Assembly (NCBI RefSeq): GCF_000213255.1
Contig: NC_015520.1
Coordinates: 1,880,001-1,944,000, forward strand
DNA length: 64,000 nt
Direction: 5' to 3'
Source of the DNA: Mahella australiensis 50-1 BON
GTDB lineage: Bacteria; Bacillota; Clostridia; Mahellales; Mahellaceae
The position numbers and the translations under genes were made by a program. The stretch's first letter is position 1; each line of letters begins with the position of its first letter. The notes beneath the pieces are model-generated. The model did not search any database, was not told the origin of the DNA, and worked only from the letters and a program-made list of their open reading frames with translations. This document shows, piece by piece, positions 8,159-16,352 of this stretch.

Positions 8159-11100
8159 ATGGAGTCCAGTTTTTCGGCAGAACAATTGTTAAATAATATC
8201 ATATCTCAACAATATATAGTCTCGGATAAAAGCAGGCCTATAGATATTGTGGTAGGCATACCGTTTCATAACCAGAAAGAATCGGTATGCTCTATAATAT
8301 CCAGTGCTATAAACGGCTTAAAGAAGTATTACAGTGACTTAAACTGCATCATAGTTTGCGTCGGAGCTTATGATGATGAAGATATAATAAAATCGATAGG
8401 CGATAAACCCGACGACAATATAGCAATAGTACCCTTTGTTATGCCTGAAGAATTATCGGGTAAGGGATGGCAAGTACGTGCGATACTGGAAATAGCTCGA
8501 ATGTATCGAGCCGATGTATTAATGTTCGAAGATGACCTTATGCGGCCAACACAAAAAAATACCGCAGAGAATCATCCCGAGTGGATAAAGATGATGCTTG
8601 AGCCTATACGTTATGGAAATTACGATATAGCCATAGCCTCTTTCCAGAGAAATTATCCTGATAATGCCATATCGTTCTATATAGTTAAACCGATCATAGC
8701 CGCATTATATGGGTTCGACATAGATGACCCCATAAGCGGCGTATGGGCCGTAACCTGCGATATAGGGGACAAATTGGTTCGACAGATAGGAGAAACATGG
8801 CATACCGATATGGCCGGTTATGGCATAGATACCGTGACGGCATGTATATTCGCCACATCGCGCAGCAACATCTGCAGCGTCAGATTGGGATGGCGACCGG
8901 ATAAACCTATGCTTCATGAAAGCGATGTTATACTGCGCGATACGGTCGTAACCCTGTTTGAACGCATAAAACACGATGAAGATATTTGGAGAACCCCTCG
9001 TTTATTTATAGAGCATCCAGATACCTATGGATTCGGTGACGGACAATGGTTTGTCCAGCCTACGGCAAAATCCGACGATATATTGCGAACATTCAGAAAC
9101 AACTTTATGCATTATCGTAATATCTGGCCTCATATATTGCCTGAGAGGCTTCACGAACAAGTAGAGCGATTATCTATATCCGAATCGGCTAACTTCACAT
9201 GGGATGAAGATTTGTGGGCCAGGGTTACATATGATATTATACTGGCATATCAGCGTGGCGGAACGCTGTCGCCTGACGAAGTAATTTCATCTTATATGGT
9301 GCTTTACAGCGGTTATTTGGCTAGCCGCCTTCAACAGATGGAAACTATAGCCTCGCCGGAACATCTGGAGATCGCCGCCATGGTAGCAGAACGCTCCAAA
9401 CAGCTTCAAACCGACGCTTTTGTAAGATACAAGGATGAATTTATAAAAGGTTGGAAACAAATCCAGTCCAGAAGGCTACCACTGCTACCGCGCATAAACT
9501 ACATGGAGTTTATACCCAATATGCCCATAATACTGCCGCATGAGATACAATACAGACAAAACCGCAGCGCCAATACCATAATCATATACCAGAATCTTCT
9601 GCATAGCTATTCCGATCGATTTTGCAATTGGGTAAGTAAACGTCTCAACATATCTCAAATAGCCGATTCGCAGCAGATAGGCAAAGCCATAGCCGATCTG
9701 ATGCAACGAACCGAAGATACTGTTATACCGTCTTGCATAAACGGCGATATATATGCCACAGATACTTTACAATCCTTCATGGATTCAATAATGATTGCCT
9801 TTCCGCACAATAAAGTTTTTACGCTTAAAAGCGATATAATAAAGCAACTTTTAGAGATGTTCCCTCCTATAAACCTTATGGTAAACAGAGGCTACGATAC
9901 CGTAGCCGAGCTGTTGCATGATATGGAACCTGCCGACGCCATGGCTTTAGCTTCATTGACCGATGAACAATTATTTGCATCTATATCCGAATGGATAAAA
10001 CAAAATGTTAGGCCCGAATATTTCGCATGGAACGATATAAAAATGCTGGCCGTTAAACCGAACGAATGCCCAACGCTTAAGTATACTTTCGTAAATAAAT
10101 TGACAGGCAGAGTGCTGGCATGTTGTATACCAAACGGTACTGGCGGGCTTTTCCCGCGGTTGCGATATTTTATTCGATTATGCAAACACATGGTGGAGTT
10201 GACGCACTGGTCATATATATGGTCGCATTTTGCCGATGAACGAAGAAAATTTGGTAAAAAGATAATCAATTCCATCTCTTCCCCTCGCGGAAAGGATTTA
10301 TTATCAGCCTTTAACATACTGGAGGACTGGCATCAGATTGATGTAGCCTCCGGCATAGCTTATATGGCCGGCAAATCGCAAGATAAAACTTCGGCCGATA
10401 TTTTAGGAAGTATAGCCGAGGGGTACAGATTGGGCATAACCCTGCCCGACGCAACTTTCATGCCATGCTCGGCTTGGACATGGTCGAGCTATAGCTTCAA
10501 GGGAGGTAAAAATATACCCTCGCCAGCGACGCTGCATGTCGAAAGAGATGCTTTTACTCACGAATTATTGCAGGAGATATGTCGCGCGTTAAATATGAAA
10601 CCTTCTTCTATCATAGATTGCATAATCGAAATGGCCGGTCGTGGAGAAACAGACAAAGATATATCGGAGGTTTTATTCGATATCAATCCTGGTACCGAAG
10701 CCGACATAGCCACGGCGCGCAAAAGTATATACATGCCCCAGCCTCCGGCTGCGCAGCTTACTCGCTATAACGACAATCCCATACTTACGCCGTCGGCTGA
10801 TAACGATTGGGAATCTCGCTACACCCTAAACGCTGCTGCTCTGCGCATAAAAGATAGCGTATATCTCTTATACAGGGCGGTGGGAAGCGACGGTATATCG
10901 CGTTTGGGCCTGGCCGTAACGGATGGATTCAAGGTGCTGGAACGTTTATCACATCCTGTATTCTATCCTGTATTGGTCGAGGAACAACGCGGCTGTGAAG
11001 ACCCGCGGCTGACCATCATAGATGGACAGATATACATGACGTATACGGCTTACGACGGTGTGATAGCTCAAATAGCCACGGCTTCCATAAGCATAGATGA

Positions 11101-11686
11101 CTTCATATCGGGCAAAGCCGACGCATGGCAGCGTCACGGTATGGCATTCCCCAGATTTGCAGATAAGGATGCCATAATATTTCCCGAGAAAACAAAATAC
11201 GGCTATGCTATATATCATCGTACCGAGCCTAGCATATGGTTATCCTATTCACCTACCCCGTATTGTCCGTGGCCGCGCGAAGGACATCGCATAGTAGCTG
11301 GACCGCGTTCCGGCCTCATGTGGGATGCCAGAAAGATAGGAGCCGGAGCTCCACCTATAAAAACAAAATATGGATGGTTGTTGATATATCACGGCATAGA
11401 TAAGAATTTAGTATATAGGTTGGGGACGCTGTTGGTAGATATAAGCGACCCTTCACACGTCATCTATCGCTCGCCCAATCCTATACTTTCCCCGGAAGAC
11501 AGTTACGAAAAAGGAGAGAGCGGAAAGAGCTGGGTACCGAACGTAGTCTTCACATGCGGAGCAGTGCCTATGCAAGATAAAGAAGTATTGGATATAAACG
11601 ATGAGATCATCGTTTATTACGGGGCTGCCGACACCGTATTATGCGCCGCCGTCGGACGCGTAGGACCGCTCATAGGCATGGGTTAG
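8159..11686 (+). CDS. Glycosyltransferase / GH130 glycoside phosphorylase-like fusion protein
   Basis: 1175 residues. Residues about 27-300 look like a GT-A glycosyltransferase of the GT2/GT78/GT81 type: DIVVGIPFHNQ at 29-39, SGKGW at 100-104, metal-binding EDD at 124-126, and DDPISGVWAV at 189-198. Residues about 866-1170 are a GH130 five-bladed propeller: GCEDPRLT near 943, KDAIIFPE near 1003, GAGAPPIKTKYGWLLIYHG near 1061-1079. Characterised GH130 enzymes phosphorolyse or hydrolyse beta-mannosides. The 500-residue middle part is mostly helical and unrecognised. No signal peptide, so cytoplasmic. It is followed after 96 bases by a GT4 gene, which suggests synthesis and turnover of one intracellular mannoside or mannan. 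The domain calls are firm; the joint function is inference. Confidence 0.88.
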   Translation: MESSFSAEQLLNNIISQQYIVSDKSRPIDIVVGIPFHNQKESVCSIISSAINGLKKYYSDLNCIIVCVGAYDDEDIIKSIGDKPDDNIAIVPFVMPEELSGKGWQVRAILEIARMYRADVLMFEDDLMRPTQKNTAENHPEWIKMMLEPIRYGNYDIAIASFQRNYPDNAISFYIVKPIIAALYGFDIDDPISGVWAVTCDIGDKLVRQIGETWHTDMAGYGIDTVTACIFATSRSNICSVRLGWRPDKPMLHESDVILRDTVVTLFERIKHDEDIWRTPRLFIEHPDTYGFGDGQWFVQPTAKSDDILRTFRNNFMHYRNIWPHILPERLHEQVERLSISESANFTWDEDLWARVTYDIILAYQRGGTLSPDEVISSYMVLYSGYLASRLQQMETIASPEHLEIAAMVAERSKQLQTDAFVRYKDEFIKGWKQIQSRRLPLLPRINYMEFIPNMPIILPHEIQYRQNRSANTIIIYQNLLHSYSDRFCNWVSKRLNISQIADSQQIGKAIADLMQRTEDTVIPSCINGDIYATDTLQSFMDSIMIAFPHNKVFTLKSDIIKQLLEMFPPINLMVNRGYDTVAELLHDMEPADAMALASLTDEQLFASISEWIKQNVRPEYFAWNDIKMLAVKPNECPTLKYTFVNKLTGRVLACCIPNGTGGLFPRLRYFIRLCKHMVELTHWSYIWSHFADERRKFGKKIINSISSPRGKDLLSAFNILEDWHQIDVASGIAYMAGKSQDKTSADILGSIAEGYRLGITLPDATFMPCSAWTWSSYSFKGGKNIPSPATLHVERDAFTHELLQEICRALNMKPSSIIDCIIEMAGRGETDKDISEVLFDINPGTEADIATARKSIYMPQPPAAQLTRYNDNPILTPSADNDWESRYTLNAAALRIKDSVYLLYRAVGSDGISRLGLAVTDGFKVLERLSHPVFYPVLVEEQRGCEDPRLTIIDGQIYMTYTAYDGVIAQIATASISIDDFISGKADAWQRHGMAFPRFADKDAIIFPEKTKYGYAIYHRTEPSIWLSYSPTPYCPWPREGHRIVAGPRSGLMWDARKIGAGAPPIKTKYGWLLIYHGIDKNLVYRLGTLLVDISDPSHVIYRSPNPILSPEDSYEKGESGKSWVPNVVFTCGAVPMQDKEVLDINDEIIVYYGAADTVLCAAVGRVGPLIGMG

Positions 11687-11782
11687 ATACTTTCATGTAT
11701 GAAAGCTCAAGCCAGTGGCTATAATAGCAAAATGCAGTCACATTATGAATCCTTAAATAAATGCAGAAAGAAGGTGCAAGAC

Positions 11783-12949
11783 ATGTATAAAACAGTTTTT
11801 GTAAGCACGTTTCCTCCGCGTCAATGCGGCATAGCCGCATTTACATCCGATGTCATGAAGTGGCTGAATAGAGCAGAACAAGCTCAAAGCACAGCTATAG
11901 CCGTAACCGATATAGCAGGCAGCTACAATTATGATAACAGAGTATGGTTTGAAATAAATCAATTTGATAAAGACGATTATATAAAAGCTGCTCGTATAAT
12001 AAACAGCAGCGATATTGACATAGTGGTGATAGAGCATGAATATGGTATATTCGGCGGCCCTGATGGTATATATATCTTGAGCCTCGCCGAGCGATTGAGC
12101 AAACCGTTTATAGTAACCTGTCATACGGTGCTGCCACAACCCCGTGGTTATCAACGATATATATTGAGTCAACTCGGTGAACTATCGGCAGGTACGATTT
12201 GTATGTCCTCCCATAGTAAAGAATTGTTGAGCGATATATATGATATAAGCGAAAATAAGCTCCATATTATACCCCATGGCATACCTGTATTCGATAGGCT
12301 TTCGCGCAAAGGATTAAAAAAACGATACGGATTTGCAGATAAGAAGATAATATCCACATTTGGATTGATAGGACCCGGTAAGGGATTGGAATACGCTATA
12401 GAAGCCATGGCAGATGTATCTAAAGCATTCGATAACGCTCTGTATCTGATACTTGGCCAAACCCACCCGAATCTGAAACGCTACGAGGGCGAGCGTTATA
12501 GGGAGCACCTGGTAGATATCATAAATAAACTCGGTATCGACCAGCATGTGCTCTTCGTCAATAAGTACCTCAGTATCCAGGAATTAAATGATTACCTATC
12601 CATGACCGATGTTTATGTGACACCTTACCCAGGTAAGGATCAGGCGGTAAGCGGCACGTTATCCTACGCTATGGGCGCTGGTAAGGCTATAGTATCCACG
12701 CCGTATATATACGCGCAGGAACTGCTGGCTGACGGCAGAGGATTGATAGCCGAATTCAGTGACCCCAAATCCATAGCCGACAATATAATAAAAATACTAG
12801 CTGATTCTGCACTACAGCACAGCCTTGAGGAACGGGCCTATGCATATGGCCTTCACATGCAATGGCCTATCATAGGCCAGCAATACGATAATCTATTGCG
12901 GCACATGATTATATCTAAAGCACGGGAACCCGAGATCCTGAAAGCCTGA
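11783..12949 (+). CDS. GT4-family glycosyltransferase
   Basis: 388 residues starting MYKTVFVSTFPPRQCGIAAF, the N-terminal motif of a GT-B, GT4-type subgroup. The C-terminal nucleotide-sugar domain shows FGLIGPGKGLEYAIEA and the acceptor/donor loop TPYPGKDQAVSGTLSYAMGAGKAIVSTP. The ATG at 11783 has AAGG eight bases before it. The frame is open from 11699, but that extension is not conserved-looking and has no ribosome binding site. It probably uses an NDP-sugar (GDP-mannose is plausible) together with the GT-GH130 protein upstream. It converges with the next gene after five bases. Confidence 0.88.
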   Translation: MYKTVFVSTFPPRQCGIAAFTSDVMKWLNRAEQAQSTAIAVTDIAGSYNYDNRVWFEINQFDKDDYIKAARIINSSDIDIVVIEHEYGIFGGPDGIYILSLAERLSKPFIVTCHTVLPQPRGYQRYILSQLGELSAGTICMSSHSKELLSDIYDISENKLHIIPHGIPVFDRLSRKGLKKRYGFADKKIISTFGLIGPGKGLEYAIEAMADVSKAFDNALYLILGQTHPNLKRYEGERYREHLVDIINKLGIDQHVLFVNKYLSIQELNDYLSMTDVYVTPYPGKDQAVSGTLSYAMGAGKAIVSTPYIYAQELLADGRGLIAEFSDPKSIADNIIKILADSALQHSLEERAYAYGLHMQWPIIGQQYDNLLRHMIISKAREPEILKA

Positions 12950-12954
12950 GATTG

Positions 12955-13755
12955 TCAGTCGAATTTTAGTATATTCAACGTTTTATATGTTACAGCATCT
13001 ACGGTGTGGGTATACGGCAGCCCATAATCCTTTTTAAATTTTAACAAGGCCGCTTTCATACCCTCACCGTAAATACCATCTAAAGAGCCGTTATAATACC
13101 CTAGCTTTTTCAGGCGTTTTTGCACTTCCATTACCGCCGAATTCCTATCGCCTGGATTCAGCAGCCTCAGATCGGTACCAAATGGCCCATATGGCCCGCC
13201 GTATACATAAACCGGTGTGCCTACTTTGACCAAATCAAACAACTCCTCAACATGCTTGTTCTGCATTCTGAAGCACCCATGAGATGACGACCAACCAACC
13301 GAATCGGGTTTATTGGTACCGTGTATGCCATACACCCCCCAAGGCACATTAAGGCCCAGCCAACGGGTACCGAAGCCGCTGCCCCAATCCGTTCTCTTCG
13401 AAACGATTTGCCATGCTCCTATAGGCGAAGGCGTTTTGTATTTACCCTCAGCCACAGGATATTTTTTCATAACCTTATTGTCTTTTAGCAGATACAGTAC
13501 ATTATCCTCCAGATCTATAAATATCTGCTGACCGTCGCCGGGCGGTTCAACTGCTACGGCATAAGACGCGCCTTCTATTATCAATCTATCGCTCATGGCT
13601 TGTTGCGTCGGTTGTTCGCATGTCAATGCGTGCTGTATATCGGCTCTTTCCTCCCATAAAGTATACTCCGAGGGCGCCGTAAAATGCCACCATAGCGACA
13701 AAGCAGTGATACAAGCAATCAATGCAAAAAGGATTATGCGACGTAACCTTAACAT
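12955..13755 (-). CDS. L,D-transpeptidase (YkuD) with C-terminal peptidoglycan-binding domain
   Basis: 266 residues. The N-terminal hydrophobic segment (ILFALIACITALSLWW) is a signal or anchor. The YkuD domain spans about 75-188, with His145 in YGIHGT and the catalytic triad region SSSHGCFRM (His159, Cys161). A PG_binding_1 repeat follows at about 202-262 (GDRNSAVMEVQKRLKKLGYY). Such enzymes form 3-3 cross-links in peptidoglycan or act on the spore wall, outside the membrane. A short GGTGG precedes the ATG. Confidence 0.93.
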   Translation of the reverse strand: MLRLRRIILFALIACITALSLWWHFTAPSEYTLWEERADIQHALTCEQPTQQAMSDRLIIEGASYAVAVEPPGDGQQIFIDLEDNVLYLLKDNKVMKKYPVAEGKYKTPSPIGAWQIVSKRTDWGSGFGTRWLGLNVPWGVYGIHGTNKPDSVGWSSSHGCFRMQNKHVEELFDLVKVGTPVYVYGGPYGPFGTDLRLLNPGDRNSAVMEVQKRLKKLGYYNGSLDGIYGEGMKAALLKFKKDYGLPYTHTVDAVTYKTLNILKFD

Positions 13756-13822
13756 TTACCACCCATCCCAATATACATTTTCTCATCTATATATATTGAG
13801 TATTGGTATGAAAAAAGAACAT

Positions 13823-14305
13823 TTATTTATCTTCATCGTTTCCTACTTCAGGCGTAAAACCGATGGAAAGATACAATTTTATAGCAGGTATTCTCTCGGG
13901 CTGTGTTATAAGCAGCACGTCCTTAAATCCCATTCGTTTCATCTCGTGCAATGTATACAATACTATAGCTTTCCCTAGGCCCTCGCCTCGATAATCGGGA
14001 TGTGTTGCTACCCAATGCAGTTCAGGCGTCTCACCATATTCAGGTACAATATGAATAGCTGCCGTAGCTACCAATTTACCATCGTGTTCTATGCCATAGA
14101 CAGCCTTTACCTGAGGATTATCAAGCATTTCTTTTATTACCCACTCTGGCGTTTGAAAATCAAAGCCAAAGGCCGCATTATATAGGTTTGAAAGAGCCTC
14201 GGCATCGGCAACTTCAAGCTGTTTGATTACGCATCCCTCCGCCAGGGATACTTTATCGATACTATCCAATTTCCTCTTCATCATTATATTTACACTATCA
14301 GACAT
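13823..14305 (-). CDS. GNAT-family N-acetyltransferase
   Basis: About 160 residues with one GNAT fold. The acetyl-CoA pyrophosphate loop is HPDYRGEGLGKAIV, preceded by the beta-strand ELHWVAT, and the fold ends with YLSIGFTPE. I chose the ATG at 14303-14305 (MSDSVNIMM), with AAAGG about ten bases upstream. The ATG at 14347 is possible but has only a weak site. The substrate is unknown and the neighbours give no clue. It lies 67 bases upstream of the L,D-transpeptidase gene on the same strand. Confidence 0.88.
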   Translation of the reverse strand: MSDSVNIMMKRKLDSIDKVSLAEGCVIKQLEVADAEALSNLYNAAFGFDFQTPEWVIKEMLDNPQVKAVYGIEHDGKLVATAAIHIVPEYGETPELHWVATHPDYRGEGLGKAIVLYTLHEMKRMGFKDVLLITQPERIPAIKLYLSIGFTPEVGNDEDK

Positions 14306-14402
14306 AATGTTTAAGCCTTTCTGATTTTTATAGAGACCATTCTCCATATGAGGCCTATTTAAAGGAGTGAAACTTATTGCTCCTATACGACGCGAGCAAA
14401 TA

Positions 14403-15527
14403 CTATATTTTTAATATTTTATTCTGATTAGACAAATTGGCCCGGAATTTAGGCATATCTATAACCTTCCCACCATTCATCACCGATAACTCAGACAGAA
14501 ACGCTACTGCTGTCCATTCACATGCATCATACACATCTATAGCTGGCTTATCGCCGTTAACTATCGCATCTACAAAATCCTGTACTACAAAATAATCTCC
14601 ACCCCAATGGCCTGACGATTTTTGTTCTTCGGTTACGTTTTTATACCTGTCAGGCAGATAATCGTAAAATTCCCTAAGCGGGCGCCACTTGGCTTTATCA
14701 GTGCTATCGTCCATACCCTTAAGCCATATTTTGTGATCATCGCCCATGCCGCGAGGAGCCTCATAACACCCATTAGTACCTTGTAGTGAATAATACGCCA
14801 GATTATGTGGCCGTTCGGAAATGCAGTCTAATCTAAGTTTTATCAATCTTCCACTCTCCATCTGGCACAAAGTGATAGATGTATCTTCTTGCGCGAATTC
14901 AGGAGCGGTATGCCATCCACTACCAACACATATTACTGATTTTATATGATCATCTCCAAACCATTGCATAATCGGGCCTAGGCTATGTGTTGGATAAAAC
15001 ATGCCTCTCCTCCCTAATTGCCAAAATCTTCTCCACGAAGTTTTACCGTTAGGATAAGTAGCCAATCCTTTGAGCTCATGCAAGTATTCTCCTTCTCCAA
15101 AATATAAATCGCCAAAAAGCCCTTTATTCACCATGGATTTTATCAATTGATTCTCTGGTATATAACAATAATTTTCAGCCATCATGTATACTTTATTATA
15201 CTTTTCTACACATTCTATTAGCCACCATAGCTCATCTATGCTTACACCCGCTGTAACCTCGCTTAATACATGTTTACCTGCTTCCAATGCTGCTACAGTC
15301 TGTGGCACATGATACTGCATTGGCGTAGCTACTACTACCGCATCTATATCTGATTCCAGCATATCATCGAATACCCTATAGGTTTTAGGAATAGAATATT
15401 TTGCAGCCTGTTCTCTCAATAAATCCTCATTTAAATCGCATAATGCCTCTACTTTTACACCATCTATTGCGTTAAAACCCGCGATAGTGCTTAAACCCCT
15501 GGCACCGGCTATGCCAATCTTTAGCAT
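14403..15527 (-). CDS. Gfo/Idh/MocA-family NAD(P)-dependent sugar oxidoreductase
   Basis: 374 residues. The N-terminus is a Rossmann fold (MLKIGIAGARGLSTIAGF, then VEALCDLNED). Then comes the family signature strand DAVVVATPMQYHVPQTVAALEAGKHVLSEV, where EVT replaces the more common EKP, so the usual catalytic Lys is not obvious. The C-terminal domain holds WRRFWQLGRRGMFYPTHSLGPIMQW. The ATG at 15527 is preceded by AAAGGTGG; a GTG 12 bases earlier is not needed. It is the last gene of a three-gene operon with a ChbG-like deacetylase and a GH106-like hydrolase, so it probably oxidises or reduces a sugar released by them. Confidence 0.9.
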   Translation of the reverse strand: MLKIGIAGARGLSTIAGFNAIDGVKVEALCDLNEDLLREQAAKYSIPKTYRVFDDMLESDIDAVVVATPMQYHVPQTVAALEAGKHVLSEVTAGVSIDELWWLIECVEKYNKVYMMAENYCYIPENQLIKSMVNKGLFGDLYFGEGEYLHELKGLATYPNGKTSWRRFWQLGRRGMFYPTHSLGPIMQWFGDDHIKSVICVGSGWHTAPEFAQEDTSITLCQMESGRLIKLRLDCISERPHNLAYYSLQGTNGCYEAPRGMGDDHKIWLKGMDDSTDKAKWRPLREFYDYLPDRYKNVTEEQKSSGHWGGDYFVVQDFVDAIVNGDKPAIDVYDACEWTAVAFLSELSVMNGGKVIDMPKFRANLSNQNKILKI

Positions 15528-15545
15528 CGTATACACCACCTTTCT

Positions 15546-16343
15546 TTAAAATAAAGCCCTCATATCAGCTATATCACTCCATGTTACCGGTTTTATGCCC
15601 AATTCATCAATGATATCAGCCGTTTCATCATCCATAAACACCATATAATCCATATATCTTTGTTGCCACGACGGTATTATAGCTTTGATCTCCGGCGTCT
15701 CAATTACAGGATGTATAGTAAGCTGCGTCAATCCAGGAGAAATGCTTTCGAGAACATTGCGGAGATACGCCTTTTTCATCTTATAATCCACGTAATCACC
15801 AGCTGAGATCATGTGATCCAATTTGGGGGTAGCTGAAGCATTCTTAGCCTCATCCCGGCATATCTGCGGTGGTACTCCATGTTGCTTAGCTATAGTAATA
15901 TATCGTTGAAAAAATTCCGGCGTAGCTGTTACTCCCCACATATGCCTATCCACATGTGTTGGTTCTAAGCCCCAATATTTAGCCAAATTAATCTGACACC
16001 GCATCTCATTCTCCACTTCATCGCCTCTTGCTCTTTCGACAACCTGATTTACTTTTCTGGGCATAAAAGCTTCGTCGTCCAGCAAACCAGGTACATCCTT
16101 TTTATCGGAAACAGGTCCCCATCTGCAAGCATCCCATTCACATGTAACGGTAAAATGCACGCCAACGTCATACTGCTTATGATTGCTCCACCATTTTATA
16201 AAATCATGAGACCATGAACACGGTATCAACAGGCTGGCGCTTGTAACTATGCCCCTCTCAAATAAGCGCGTGGCAGCCTCGTTGGCCGCATAACTCATAC
16301 CTATATCATCCATGTGTATTATCAACAGCTTTTCCTTTATCAT
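15546..16343 (-). CDS. ChbG/YdjC-family carbohydrate deacetylase
   Basis: 265 residues of the YdjC/ChbG family, which removes acetyl groups from N-acetylated oligosaccharides. The metal-site residues appear in HMDDIG (Asp12-Asp13), GVHFT (His63) and THVDRHMW (His130, His134). There is no signal peptide, so it acts in the cytoplasm on imported sugars. TAGGTGAGGTG precedes the ATG. It lies nine bases downstream of the GH106-like gene and 18 bases before the oxidoreductase start. An acetylated oligosaccharide is the natural substrate guess; ChbG itself acts on chitooligosaccharides. Confidence 0.88.
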   Translation of the reverse strand: MIKEKLLIIHMDDIGMSYAANEAATRLFERGIVTSASLLIPCSWSHDFIKWWSNHKQYDVGVHFTVTCEWDACRWGPVSDKKDVPGLLDDEAFMPRKVNQVVERARGDEVENEMRCQINLAKYWGLEPTHVDRHMWGVTATPEFFQRYITIAKQHGVPPQICRDEAKNASATPKLDHMISAGDYVDYKMKKAYLRNVLESISPGLTQLTIHPVIETPEIKAIIPSWQQRYMDYMVFMDDETADIIDELGIKPVTWSDIADMRALF

Positions 16344-16352
16344 TACGGCACC

